Assembly: GCA_937958995.1 (NCBI GenBank)
Contig: CALGAP010000011.1
Coordinates: 248,001 to 312,000, forward strand
Reading direction: 5' to 3'
Source: an uncultured Chitinophagaceae bacterium
GTDB taxonomy: Bacteria; Bacteroidota; Bacteroidia; Chitinophagales; Chitinophagaceae
DNA: 64,000 nt
Both the position numbers and the translations under genes were made by a program. Positions 34,796-44,578 of the stretch are shown here, one piece after another. Position 1 is the stretch's first letter. Each line of letters opens with the position of its first letter. The notes under the pieces are model-generated. The model ran no database searches. It was not told the origin of the DNA and saw only the letters and a list, made by a program, of their open reading frames with translations.

Positions 34796-37144
34796 ATGGC
34801 ACAAGGAAAACAAAAATGGATTTTACTTTTTGGAGTTCTTATTTTTCAGTTCATGCAGGTTTCTGCGCAGTTCACGCAAACTATCCGCGGCACTGTTACC
34901 GATCCCATTTTACATTCGCCGATAGCAGGCGCCAGCGTAGTGATTGTGGGCACGCAAATGTCGGCACTCACCGACGAGCAGGGCAATTTCCGCATTAGCG
35001 AGGTGCCTGCAGGTACTTATTCACTTTTGGTATCACATATTGGCTATAAGGAAGGCCTGTTCAGCAATATTGTGGTCAATTCGGGAAAAGAGGTGGTATT
35101 GAATTTAACGCTCGAGGTAAAAGTGCGCGCGGAGAAAGAAGTGGTGGTTACTGCCAACAGCAAAAAGAACAGGCCGCTGAATGACATGAGTATTGTGAGT
35201 TCGCGCGCGTTTACGGTAGAAGAAACGCAGAAATACGCAGCCGCTGTGAATGATCCGCTGCGCATGGCAACAGGATTTGCCGGCGTAGTAGCTGCCAACG
35301 ATGGTAACAACGAAATCGTGATTCGCGGCAATTCGCCAGCCGGATTATTGTGGCGTATGGAAGGCATCGATATTCCCAACCCCAACCATTTCGGCGTGAT
35401 GGGCAGCAGTGGCGGCGGCATTTCGATTCTGAGCACGCAACTATTATCCAATTCCGATTTTGTTACCGGCGCTTTTGCGGCAGAATATGGCAACGCACTC
35501 AGCGGCGTTTTTGATCTGAAATTGAGAAAGGGAAATAATGAAAAGAAGGAGTACACTGTGCAGGCGGGTGTGTTAGGCCTGAACCTGGCGGCCGAAGGTC
35601 CTTTTTCGAAGGAATACAAGGGTTCGTATTTGGTGAACTACCGCTACTCTACCCTGGCCTTGCTGGGGAAAATGGGTATTGATATCGCCGGCGGCACTAC
35701 CACCTTCCAGGACCTGGCATATAATATCTATCTGCCCACCAACAAATGGGGCACATTTACCCTCTTTGGTTTTGGTGGTCTCAGTGCCGATGATGGCGAC
35801 CCTGAGACAGACATCAATAAGTGGGAAGATGAATATGACCGGCTGGGATACAAATTCACATCCAATACCGGCGCCGCAGGCTTAACACATACCATTGCAC
35901 TGGCACGCAATACCAACCTGCGTTCGGCAGTATCTTATTCGTTCTTTGAAAATGGTTATGATGAAGAATATGTGGAAGACGATAAAACGCTCACCGTATC
36001 GCAAAGCAATAAGCACACTACAAAGAAGTGGATTGTCTCTTCTACGATGAATCACCGCTTCAGCAACCGGCTGTCGTTGCGCGCAGGCACCATATTGAGT
36101 TTTATCGACTATGATTTTTTCCTGAAGGATAAAGAAAATATCACTGCTCCCCTTTTGGAAAGAATCAACGTGAGTGGTAATGCGCGCACATTACAGGGAT
36201 TTGCGCAGTGGCAGTACAAGCCTTTGAATAACCTCGCTTTCACCGCAGGTCTGCACTATCTCGGATTAAACATCAATAAGACGCGCGCCATTGAGCCACG
36301 TGCAGCGGTGAAATGGGATCCTGACCGGCAAAACTCCATCGCTCTCGGTTATGGCTTGCACAGCCAGGTGCTGCCCCTGGGTGTTTATTTTGCCAGCGAC
36401 CCTCATAATTCCTCGCCCGCGCCCAACAAAGATTTGGAGTTTACCAAAGCGCATCATTTCGTATTCTCTTATGCACGAGCCCTCGGCAGGGGCCTGCGCA
36501 TGAAAGCGGAGTTGTATTACCAGCACCTGTTCAACGTGCCGGTGAGTGTTGATCCGGAAAAAACTTTCTCTACCCTGAATGTGCAGAATGATTTCGTTAC
36601 AGACGCTTTGGTAAATGAAGGCAAAGGCAGAAACTACGGCGTTGAACTTACCCTGGAACAATCGCTTAGCAACAACCTGTATTATATCATCAATGGCTCG
36701 GTATATGAATCGAAATATACTGCGCTGGATGGCATAGAGCGCAATACGCGTTTCAACGGCAATTATGTGTTCAATACGGTAGCAGGTAAAGAATTTCCTT
36801 TGAAGGGTCAGCGGAGGGTGCTAGGCATAAACATAAAACTGATTTATGCGGGCGGCTTCCGTAATACCCCCGTCAACCTGGAGCAATCGCAGCAGGCGGG
36901 TTATGCCATTTATGACGAGCAGCAGGCATATACGCTGCAGAACCCTGCTTATTTCCGCCCCGACCTGCGCGTGAGCATGAAGTGGAACAGGAAAAGGCAT
37001 ACCAGCACACTTTCACTAGATATTCAAAACGTGGTGAACCGCAGCAATGTTTACGACTCGTACTACGACACTTATACTAAAACCATCAGAACAAATTTCC
37101 AGAACGGTTTGATACCGGTAATCAATTACAAACTTGAATTTTAA
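34796..37144 (+). CDS. TonB-dependent receptor lacking an STN domain
   Basis: 782 residues. Signal peptide (cleavage after QVSA), a CarboxypepD_reg domain (about 25-110: TIRGTVTDPILHSPIAGAS, then LTDEQGNFRISEVPAGTYSL), a plug domain (FAGVVAANDGNNEIVIRGNS; GVMGSSGGGISILSTQLLS) and a 22-strand-type barrel ending NYKLEF. No STN domain precedes the plug, although the operon starts with an ECF sigma/FecR pair. The ATG at 34796 starts the signal peptide; the TTG at 34769 would add nine unconserved residues. Ligand unknown. Confidence 0.92.
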   Translation: MAQGKQKWILLFGVLIFQFMQVSAQFTQTIRGTVTDPILHSPIAGASVVIVGTQMSALTDEQGNFRISEVPAGTYSLLVSHIGYKEGLFSNIVVNSGKEVVLNLTLEVKVRAEKEVVVTANSKKNRPLNDMSIVSSRAFTVEETQKYAAAVNDPLRMATGFAGVVAANDGNNEIVIRGNSPAGLLWRMEGIDIPNPNHFGVMGSSGGGISILSTQLLSNSDFVTGAFAAEYGNALSGVFDLKLRKGNNEKKEYTVQAGVLGLNLAAEGPFSKEYKGSYLVNYRYSTLALLGKMGIDIAGGTTTFQDLAYNIYLPTNKWGTFTLFGFGGLSADDGDPETDINKWEDEYDRLGYKFTSNTGAAGLTHTIALARNTNLRSAVSYSFFENGYDEEYVEDDKTLTVSQSNKHTTKKWIVSSTMNHRFSNRLSLRAGTILSFIDYDFFLKDKENITAPLLERINVSGNARTLQGFAQWQYKPLNNLAFTAGLHYLGLNINKTRAIEPRAAVKWDPDRQNSIALGYGLHSQVLPLGVYFASDPHNSSPAPNKDLEFTKAHHFVFSYARALGRGLRMKAELYYQHLFNVPVSVDPEKTFSTLNVQNDFVTDALVNEGKGRNYGVELTLEQSLSNNLYYIINGSVYESKYTALDGIERNTRFNGNYVFNTVAGKEFPLKGQRRVLGINIKLIYAGGFRNTPVNLEQSQQAGYAIYDEQQAYTLQNPAYFRPDLRVSMKWNRKRHTSTLSLDIQNVVNRSNVYDSYYDTYTKTIRTNFQNGLIPVINYKLEF

Positions 37145-37147
37145 AAA

Positions 37148-37873
37148 ATGTATACAATGAAAAAGCTATGTTTTTGGATGGCGATGACGGTTTTAATTTT
37201 TGCCAACATTTCCTGCGAGAAGATCGTGGGTGAAGGCCCTGTGATCACTGAAGAGCATAACACCGCGCCTTTTGAGGGTCTGTCGGTGAGCGTGCCTTCA
37301 GAAGCGCATTTCACGCGGTCGGACGATTACAGCATAACGCTGCAGGCGCAGCGCAATATTCTGGACGAGATCGAGACCACAGTGTCGGGCGGCATATTGA
37401 AAATTCGCTTTCGTCATCCCAACGCGCGTATACGCAGCCATGAAAAAATCATTATTCATGTAACCGGGCCCGTTGCGCGGTTGCTGGAGCTGAGCGGTTC
37501 GGGCACCCTGGATGTGGATGGTCCCATCGATCCCGCAGAGCTTGAAATAAACTCGAGTGGCTCGGGCAGCATACATGTAGATGAAGTGCTGGCTAATAAG
37601 ATTCGCGTCGTGCTGAGTGGTTCGGGAAGAATAACAGTGGAAGATGGCAAGGCCAATGAAAAAGATGTTACCATCAGCGGCAGCGGCTTTGTTGATCTTT
37701 CAGAAGTACAGGCAAAAGATGTGAGCACGCGCATCAGTGGCTCGGGCAATGTGGAAGTGCATGCCACGCATACCCTGAAGGTAAGAATCTCGGGTAGCGG
37801 TACAGTGTTTTATAAAGGAAATCCGGCTATCGACTCACAGATCTCAGGCAGCGGATCAGTTGTGAAGATGTAG
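37148..37873 (+). CDS. DUF2807 (GIN domain) lipoprotein
   Basis: 241 residues. Lipobox near ANISC (Cys about 23). The rest is the putative auto-transporter adhesin/GIN domain DUF2807, a right-handed beta-helix with ten-odd repeats built around SGSG (LELSGSGTLDVDG, INSSGSGSIHVDE, VVLSGSGRITVED and so on). Often found next to receptors and regulators in Bacteroidota; function unknown. Starts 3 bp after the receptor stop, so it is translationally linked and the last gene of the operon. Confidence 0.88.
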   Translation: MYTMKKLCFWMAMTVLIFANISCEKIVGEGPVITEEHNTAPFEGLSVSVPSEAHFTRSDDYSITLQAQRNILDEIETTVSGGILKIRFRHPNARIRSHEKIIIHVTGPVARLLELSGSGTLDVDGPIDPAELEINSSGSGSIHVDEVLANKIRVVLSGSGRITVEDGKANEKDVTISGSGFVDLSEVQAKDVSTRISGSGNVEVHATHTLKVRISGSGTVFYKGNPAIDSQISGSGSVVKM

Positions 37874-37876
37874 GAT

Positions 37877-37907
37877 TAAAAAAAGCTACCGCCATAAGGC
37901 GGTAGCT
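37877..37907 (-). terminator. intrinsic terminator after susD
   Basis: Perfect 10-bp stem AGCTACCGCC (37884-37893) / GGCGGTAGCT (37898-37907) with loop ATAA. Read on the minus strand it is followed by a run of seven T. It lies 52 bases after the SusD stop; on the plus strand it also follows the DUF2807 stop but without a T-run. Confidence 0.85.
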
Positions 37908-37959
37908 TCCAAAACGAATGACTGCATATGATACAACGATAAGCGGGGACGCTCTTTTC

Positions 37960-39531
37960 TTAAAAGCCCGGGTTCTGTTTCGGAATTCCTCCGTTGCCCA
38001 GTTCAGGATTATTATCAATTTCCTGTTGCGGAATGGGCAACAGCTCATCGCGGCCAGGCACAAACCAGCTCAGCGGTTCTGTTGTGAAATAGCCTTTCTT
38101 TCTCCAGCGAAGTATATCGCGGTTCCTGATCTCTTCTCCACCTAACTCTACAGTCTTTTCGTGCATGATGGCCTTTTGTATTTCCAGCTTATTGCTTACC
38201 GGGAATTGCGTAGTGGGATAAGGCGGCATATCAACGGTGGGCCTCGCGCGCACCATGTTCAGGTATTTGATAGCTTCAGTGGGATTGTCGAGTTCATTTT
38301 CGCACTCAGCCAGCATCAACAATACTTCGGCATAACGGATAATGCGCTGGTTGTTGCCACCGGGGTGGAATTGCGCATCATCAAAACTCATTTTGTACAA
38401 CAACATAAACTTGCGCCAGCTGATCTTTTGATCTACGCCCATGAGCTTGGTAGTGTTACCGTTTTGATGCTCATCGGTCAGCACTGTCTGGCCATTGTTG
38501 TAGGTATCGCCGGTTCTGTATACCGACATGGCAAAACGCGGATCATCCTTGGCGGCGCCGGTAGCTACCCTTTCAAATTCGTTCACATAATATTCAGATG
38601 GTATCAGGTTGCGCCAGGCTACAGGGCAATATTCCTGGTTGCGCACGGTTGACTGCGGCTCGCCCGCGCCATCGCCTGTATAACCCCATGCAAAGCCATT
38701 ATCACCGCGATCAAAAAATACTACTTCAAACACTGATTCCTGGTTGAATTCTGTTTCTTCCAGGAAATTGTCGAGGTAGTTGTTGGTGAGTGAATACAAA
38801 TTGGAACTTTCCACCGCCTTCAATGCGGTTCTTGCGCCGGCATAATCTCCTTTCTGCATCAATGCACGCCCGAGCATGGCATTGGCTGCGCCTTTTGTCA
38901 CGCGGCCCCGGTCGGCATCGGAATAGGTGGCGGGCAATGCGTTGGCAGCATCTTTCAGGTCCTGCTCAATAAGCGCATATACGTCTTCTTCAGGTGCACG
39001 TGGTTGGAAATCATTGGGATTGCTTACCGGTTCGGTATAGATAGGAACGGGTCCCCACATCGACACCAGCTCAAAGTAAGCCCATGCCCTGAAGAATTTG
39101 GCTTCACCTACACAGCGGTCGCGCAACTCATCGTTGTCAGTCACATTGGGTGCGTTGGCAATAACCACGTTGGCGCGATGGATCGTAGTATACAAACCTG
39201 TCCATACGCTGTTCATCACCGCATTCGATGGAGAAATAGCGCCGTTAAGAATCTGGGCGCGAGGCACCTCCAGCTGGCCGCCGCCTGATTTTACATCGTC
39301 GCTGCGGAGGTCGTGCAGGAAATACCATTCACGGGCTACCAGGCTGGCAGAGTGAACAATGGAATAGATCGCATTGGTGCCCTTCAGCAATTCGTCGGCA
39401 GTCTTGAAATAAGAATCAGAATCGGGACGGCTGGGATCGCGTTTGTCCAACTGCTTGGTACATGATATCACAAATGCCAGCGTGGTAACGGCGATCAGCA
39501 AAACAGCTTTATAAAAACGTGAATATTTCAT
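37960..39531 (-). CDS. SusD/RagB-family nutrient-binding lipoprotein
   Basis: 523 residues. Lipobox FVISC (Cys about 24), TPR-like SusD core (LLKGTNAIYSIVHSASLVAR, AKFFRAWAYFELVSMWGPVP, NAMLGRALMQKGDYAGARTA) and the family ending (RYAEVLLMLAECENEL, then RDILRWRKKGYF). SusD proteins cap a SusC receptor and bind its ligand at the cell surface. Starts 30 bp after susC. No glycoside hydrolase is nearby, so the substrate is not evident. Confidence 0.94.
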   Translation of the reverse strand: MKYSRFYKAVLLIAVTTLAFVISCTKQLDKRDPSRPDSDSYFKTADELLKGTNAIYSIVHSASLVAREWYFLHDLRSDDVKSGGGQLEVPRAQILNGAISPSNAVMNSVWTGLYTTIHRANVVIANAPNVTDNDELRDRCVGEAKFFRAWAYFELVSMWGPVPIYTEPVSNPNDFQPRAPEEDVYALIEQDLKDAANALPATYSDADRGRVTKGAANAMLGRALMQKGDYAGARTALKAVESSNLYSLTNNYLDNFLEETEFNQESVFEVVFFDRGDNGFAWGYTGDGAGEPQSTVRNQEYCPVAWRNLIPSEYYVNEFERVATGAAKDDPRFAMSVYRTGDTYNNGQTVLTDEHQNGNTTKLMGVDQKISWRKFMLLYKMSFDDAQFHPGGNNQRIIRYAEVLLMLAECENELDNPTEAIKYLNMVRARPTVDMPPYPTTQFPVSNKLEIQKAIMHEKTVELGGEEIRNRDILRWRKKGYFTTEPLSWFVPGRDELLPIPQQEIDNNPELGNGGIPKQNPGF

Positions 39532-39561
39532 AATAAGCTTTTTAAATCAGGTTTACAGGTA

Positions 39562-42500
39562 TTAAAATCCTACTTGCACACCAAACTGGAATGCGCGGGG
39601 ATTGGGGTATTGACCATAGTCTATACCGTTGGTCAACTGGTTGTTCTTTGAACCAATCTCGGGATCCCAGCCTTTGTAATTGGTGATGGTAAACAGGTTT
39701 TGTGATGATACATACAACCTGAAACTGCTGATGGCCCCGCCGGTAAGCGAGCGCAGCGTGTTGGCAGGAATGTTATACCCTAACATGATATTTTTCAGTC
39801 GTAGGTACGATCCGTCTTCTATCCATCGTGTTGACACGCGCAGGTTCTGGTTGGGGTCGCCACTGATAGCGCGCGGCATATCAGTATCTTTCTTGTCGCT
39901 TCTCCAGGCATCCAATACTCTTGTGCCGGCACCAAACAAGCGGGCCATACCTTCTGATATAATGCGTGCCGCATTAAAAATATCATTACCCTGCACCCCC
40001 TGGAAGAACAGCGAGAAGTCCCAGTTTTTGTAGCGCGCAGAATAATTAAGCGCATAAGAAAAGTCAGGAAGATAGTTACCGATAAAGGTGCGGTCGGCAT
40101 CAGTAATAAAACCATCGCCGTCGAGATCCTTGAACTTAAGGTCACCGGCAGCGGTTTGGCCAGCCACCTGCACAGGGCTGTTGGCCACCTCGTCATCACT
40201 CTGGAAAATGCCTTCCATCACGTAGCCGTAGAACGATTGTATCGGTTGACCGGCCACCGTACGGGTGATGGCTATATTACCACCAAAGTCCTGGTCGGCG
40301 CCCGCTTCAATGGAAGCATTTTCAGTGTTAAGCTTCAGCACTTTGTTTCTTACTATGCTCAGGTTACCGGTAAGGTTCCAGGTAAATTCACCGCCGGTTT
40401 TGTTATAGCCAATCTGCACGTCCAGACCGGTATTTTTCATTGATCCCACATTGGCCAGCACACCGGCGCCGTTGTAACCAAATGAACCAGGTGTGGGTAC
40501 GCTCAACAACAAGTCGTTTGTCTTACGATTATAGAAGTCGGCAACAAAAGTGAGTTTGTTATTCCACAGGCCCAGGCTCAATCCTATGTTCAGCTGATCG
40601 GTAGTTTCCCAGATCATGTTGGGGTTGGGAATCTGGTTATAGTAAGAACCATTACCTACATCGATCACATTGTTGAAAGGATAGGTGGCATTGTTGGCCT
40701 GGATGGGAGCTTGCCAAGGATAGTTACCCAGCACCAAACCATTCAAACCAGTGGAACCATAACCCGCGGTAATTTTCAATTCAGAAATAGCGGGCACTCT
40801 TTGCAGAAATTCCTCCTGGTCTAACCGCCAGCCGGCAGATATAGAGGGGAAATTCCTGAACTTATTACCCGGCGCCCATACCGAAAGACCATCACGGCGC
40901 AGGGCGGCATTCAACAAATACTTTCCGGCAAAATCATAGGTCACGCGGCCGATATACGACACAATCAGGTTTTCACCAAGCGTACTGATGGCCTGCACGT
41001 TGGTGGCGCCAAACAGCGTGCGTATAGCGTTCGAGTTTTGGTTGCCGCGCATTTGCTCGTTGAGCGTGCGGTTGCTTTGCGATTCAAACACACCCGTCAC
41101 ATTCAGGTGATGATCGCCGAAAGTCTTATCAAAAGTAAGTTGTTGGGTATATAACAGTGTGGTAGAATTAGTGCGTTGATTGTTGATGGTAGATACGGAA
41201 GCATTTCTTCCCTTATCATTGAAAATACCGCTGAACTGCTCGTCCAGGGTATTCACGTAGTCAACCCCGAAAGTAGATCTGAAATTCAGCCAGGGAGTGA
41301 AATTCACCTGTACAAAAGCAGTTCCCAGCAATTTCATCGTTTTCCTTTTTGCTTCGCCCAGTAAAGTAGCATCTTCGATGGGGTTGGTGGGGTCGGCGCC
41401 GTCGAAGCTGTTTTCCGCTCCGCGGAACCCACCCAGGGTTGTCGGGTCATATACCGGCAGATAGGGAAGGCTCCTGATCACATTCACCAGGCGGGTACGG
41501 TTGCCACCTGTATTATCGTAGTATTGATCGGAATACGAAAGCAACAGGTTCTGACCAATGGTAAACACTTTGCTGATATTATGATCGGAGTTCAGCCTGA
41601 AATTTCCTCTCTTGTAGTACAAAGCTGTTACAATCGCATCCTGGTCAAAATAACCGGCGGAGGTATAGAAGCGTGATTTATCATTTCCACCGCTTACAGA
41701 AATATTGTGCTGTGTCATGAATCCGTTCTTGAAATACGCATCCTGCCAGTCGGTATTGGTTTGAGCGAATGTCTGCGTAGCGCCGTCATATATAGGCTGA
41801 TTGAAGTTGGCGGGCTCAAGCCTTGGTGGCGGTGCAATGCCTGCGTTACCATTCAGCATGCGTTCGTATTGCAGGTATTGTTCGGTATTCAGCAGATCTA
41901 TTTTTCTCCAGGGACTCTGAACTCCTACATATGAATCGAGGTTCACATGAATCTTTCCATCGCGTCTTCCTTTTTTAGTAGTGATCATCACCACGCCGTT
42001 GGTAGCTCTTGAACCGTAAATGGCTGCCGCACTGGCATCTTTCAACACTTCCACCTGTTCTATATCGCGGTTATCGAAATTGCCGAGGTTGCCGGTGGGA
42101 AAACCGTCGATCACGTACAGCGGATCACTGGCAAAACTGATAGAGCTGATACCGCGTATGCGCACAATTGCCATGGTACCGGGACCGCCATTGTTGGTAA
42201 CTGTTAAACCGGCTATGCGGCCCTGTAAGGCCTGCTCTACGCTGGCAACGGGCAATTCGTTTAAGGTCTTGCTGTTAACAGAAGCGATAGCCCCGGTAAG
42301 GGTGCTTCTTTTCTGTGTACCATAACCTACTACTACAATTTCGTTGAGGTTGGATATTTCGGCCTCCAGTTGAACGTTCACTGTATTGGACTCGCCCACA
42401 GTATAGGAAAAGACTTTATAGCCCACCATCGAGAAGTCGATAATTTCCCCTACTTCCACGCTGATGCTGAAGCTTCCATCGGCGGCGGTAGAGGTACCGC

Positions 42501-43023
42501 GGTTGGTGCCACGAACGGTGACGGACACACCAGCCAGGGGATCGCCAAGCGCATTGGTGACCTTGCCGCTGACCGTTTTTGCCGGGTCTTCTTCATAGTA
42601 GCCCCCGCTGCCATTTCCATTGCCCTGCTCCTGCCGGTACTGGATGGCTGTGGTAGGCGCATCGGCCATGCGCATCAATACTATCTGGGTGCCAGACACA
42701 TAGTAGAAAATATTCAGCGGGGAAAACAGCTCGTGCAGTACATCGCCCAGCTTTTCATCGCGCGCGGTGAGCGTCACTTTCTTACGGGCGGGAATCTTTT
42801 GCGCGCTGTACACGAATTTTATTTCTGCCTGTTTACTCAGGTCCGACAGAATGTTCTTAATCTCTTTTTGTTCACAGGAAAGAGTCACCCGCCTGTTCAG
42901 TACGCCCTGGCCATTGGTAGGCTCGGCATACAGTACCGTGGCAAGGCTCAAGATTAAAATTACTGGCAGCAATGCAACTCTCATAAACCCGTAAATTAAC
43001 TGGTTAACGAGTCCTTTTTTCAT
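39562..43023 (-). CDS. SusC/RagA-family TonB-linked outer-membrane receptor with STN
   Basis: 1153 residues. Signal peptide, then an STN signalling domain (about 45-115: VTLSCEQKEIKNILSDLSKQ, KLGDVLHELFSPLNIFYYVS), CarboxypepD_reg (about 148-225: VSGKVTNALGDPLAGVSV), the SusC plug with NEIVVVGYGTQKRSTLTGAI and the barrel ending FQFGVQVGF. The STN domain is expected to signal to the upstream FecR protein. Together with SusD it imports an unidentified ligand. A hairpin precedes it at 43106-43129, so it may have its own promoter. Confidence 0.95.
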   Translation of the reverse strand: MKKGLVNQLIYGFMRVALLPVILILSLATVLYAEPTNGQGVLNRRVTLSCEQKEIKNILSDLSKQAEIKFVYSAQKIPARKKVTLTARDEKLGDVLHELFSPLNIFYYVSGTQIVLMRMADAPTTAIQYRQEQGNGNGSGGYYEEDPAKTVSGKVTNALGDPLAGVSVTVRGTNRGTSTAADGSFSISVEVGEIIDFSMVGYKVFSYTVGESNTVNVQLEAEISNLNEIVVVGYGTQKRSTLTGAIASVNSKTLNELPVASVEQALQGRIAGLTVTNNGGPGTMAIVRIRGISSISFASDPLYVIDGFPTGNLGNFDNRDIEQVEVLKDASAAAIYGSRATNGVVMITTKKGRRDGKIHVNLDSYVGVQSPWRKIDLLNTEQYLQYERMLNGNAGIAPPPRLEPANFNQPIYDGATQTFAQTNTDWQDAYFKNGFMTQHNISVSGGNDKSRFYTSAGYFDQDAIVTALYYKRGNFRLNSDHNISKVFTIGQNLLLSYSDQYYDNTGGNRTRLVNVIRSLPYLPVYDPTTLGGFRGAENSFDGADPTNPIEDATLLGEAKRKTMKLLGTAFVQVNFTPWLNFRSTFGVDYVNTLDEQFSGIFNDKGRNASVSTINNQRTNSTTLLYTQQLTFDKTFGDHHLNVTGVFESQSNRTLNEQMRGNQNSNAIRTLFGATNVQAISTLGENLIVSYIGRVTYDFAGKYLLNAALRRDGLSVWAPGNKFRNFPSISAGWRLDQEEFLQRVPAISELKITAGYGSTGLNGLVLGNYPWQAPIQANNATYPFNNVIDVGNGSYYNQIPNPNMIWETTDQLNIGLSLGLWNNKLTFVADFYNRKTNDLLLSVPTPGSFGYNGAGVLANVGSMKNTGLDVQIGYNKTGGEFTWNLTGNLSIVRNKVLKLNTENASIEAGADQDFGGNIAITRTVAGQPIQSFYGYVMEGIFQSDDEVANSPVQVAGQTAAGDLKFKDLDGDGFITDADRTFIGNYLPDFSYALNYSARYKNWDFSLFFQGVQGNDIFNAARIISEGMARLFGAGTRVLDAWRSDKKDTDMPRAISGDPNQNLRVSTRWIEDGSYLRLKNIMLGYNIPANTLRSLTGGAISSFRLYVSSQNLFTITNYKGWDPEIGSKNNQLTNGIDYGQYPNPRAFQFGVQVGF

Positions 43024-43105
43024 AACTTTGGAACGTTTTGGTTAATGCAATCATTTACTAATCAAAACATGTCTCCCGAACCATTATTCGGGATTGCACA
43101 AAAGG

Positions 43106-43129
43106 CCGGTATTGTTGCAGCAATACCGG
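43106..43129 (-). terminator. hairpin between fecR and susC
   Basis: Perfect 9-bp stem CCGGTATTG (43106-43114) / CAATACCGG (43121-43129), loop TTGCAG. On the minus strand it follows the FecR stop by about 80 bases and precedes the susC ATG by 83. Only a weak T-run (CCTTTTG) follows, so it could be a terminator, an attenuator or an mRNA-stabilising stem that sets the fecR:susC ratio. Confidence 0.5.
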
Positions 43130-43208
43130 TTTTTGTTTAAAGGGTTTAGGTAGTACTTAAATACATACTCGTTTGGTTGTTAAGGTTAAAAATGGCTAAT
43201 GATATCGA

Positions 43209-44345
43209 TTACTGGCAGCCACTCGATTGAATCACTACCTGTCCGTCGATGACTTCATAACCCGCGCCGATAGCACGGCATAGCAGGTCCAGTTTGTCGT
43301 AAAACGATTCATTTCTCAGATCGGCTGTGACTGTGCAGTTTTTAAGCAACTCTGCATCATATACGATATTGATGCCATAAGCTTTGCTGATCTGGTCGAA
43401 CACCTCTTCTACCCGGGTATCTTCATACACCATATTACGGTCTACGGCCACCGGAACAATCATGGAGGGTTTGGCCAGCAACACTTTCTGGAACTGATGT
43501 CCTTCTTTGCGGTAAGTAAGTTGCTGATTAGGGGTGAGAATAATACCGCCTGAATTATCTGGTTTGCTTGATTCCTTGATTACTTTCGCGCCCTGCGAAT
43601 ACACACTCACTTTTCCCGTCTTCACAATTACCTGTATCACCGAATCTTTTTCAAAGGAGCGCACTTTAAAGCTTGTTCCGAGCACTTCGGTCACCAGTTC
43701 GTTGGAGAACACACGAAATGGCTGGTGCGGATTTTTTGCAACAGTAAAGAACGCCTCGCCGGAAAGGTACACATCGCGCGTATCGCTGCTGTCGAAACTG
43801 CGCGGGTAGCTGATGCGGCTGTTCACCGACAACTCCACCACGCTGCTATCGGCCAGCACAATGCTGATGGGTTTATCGCTGGTGTTCACCTGCTCAATCA
43901 ATGCCCGCTGAGCCGTAAGGCTCGAATAGGTATAAGATTCGGCAAGCGTTTTTTCAACAGCTTCTTCAGCAGCAAAATACCTGGTGCCCAAAAAGAAAAG
44001 ACCTGCCACTGCCGCGGCAGCTACCCAATACCGTAAGACCCGAAACCTGGGTTTTCGGGTCTCGCTTTCCAGGTAATATGGTGACTCCTCAAAATTTCGC
44101 TCACTGATCGTTTGTAACAGTTTCGCGGCTTCGAGTTCTATCTCTTCCGGGGCAAAAATCTTTTGTTCAATACGTATCGATTCCAGTATGCGGCGGGCTT
44201 CAGCCACCAGCAGGTGCTTATCAGGATTCTGCAGCAGCCACTCATTCCAGAAGGCTTCATCCTGGGAGCGTTTATCCTGCACCCAGCGTATAAAGTCTTC
44301 ATCCATAACGAAATCCATGATGTCGTAAAGCCTGGGATCCTTCAT
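43209..44345 (-). CDS. FecR-family anti-sigma factor
   Basis: 378 residues. Cytoplasmic part (residues 1-110, DEDFIRWVQDKRSQDEAFW), one membrane helix around 112-128 (YWVAAAAVAGLFFLG), FecR domain (DKPISIVLADSSVVELSVNS, VIQVIVKTGKVSVY) and the C-terminal DUF4974-type domain (VFDQISKAYGINIVYDAE). Between the ECF sigma gene and susC in the classical order, so it should be controlled by the SusC STN domain. Confidence 0.94.
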   Translation of the reverse strand: MKDPRLYDIMDFVMDEDFIRWVQDKRSQDEAFWNEWLLQNPDKHLLVAEARRILESIRIEQKIFAPEEIELEAAKLLQTISERNFEESPYYLESETRKPRFRVLRYWVAAAAVAGLFFLGTRYFAAEEAVEKTLAESYTYSSLTAQRALIEQVNTSDKPISIVLADSSVVELSVNSRISYPRSFDSSDTRDVYLSGEAFFTVAKNPHQPFRVFSNELVTEVLGTSFKVRSFEKDSVIQVIVKTGKVSVYSQGAKVIKESSKPDNSGGIILTPNQQLTYRKEGHQFQKVLLAKPSMIVPVAVDRNMVYEDTRVEEVFDQISKAYGINIVYDAELLKNCTVTADLRNESFYDKLDLLCRAIGAGYEVIDGQVVIQSSGCQ

Positions 44346-44418
44346 GCCAGCATACTTTATTACTTACAAGTTCCGGGGATGGGGAAATTCTACTGGGTTT
44401 TAAGGAAATTTTTTTAAC

Positions 44419-44528
44419 CACGGATTCAAAAAGAGGAATTTGCGATTACACAGATGAAGGACTCGGCGAATACATAAGTGCTAATTTTTCAGCCATTAGC
44501 AGCTACTCCACACTGGTAAAAATCCGTG
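44419..44528. repeat. CACGGATT-type intergenic repeat
   Basis: In the 233-bp spacer between sigma and fecR, CACGGATT (44419-44426) recurs inverted as AATCCGTG (44521-44528), each next to A/T runs and to ACACAGAT-like words. Similar CACGGATT/CACAGATT words are common in dispersed intergenic repeats of Bacteroidota. No ORF is present in the spacer. Confidence 0.35.
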
Positions 44529-44578
44529 CAATTCAATCACTCGTATTTAATCTGTATTCTCCCGGGCACTGCAATTAT

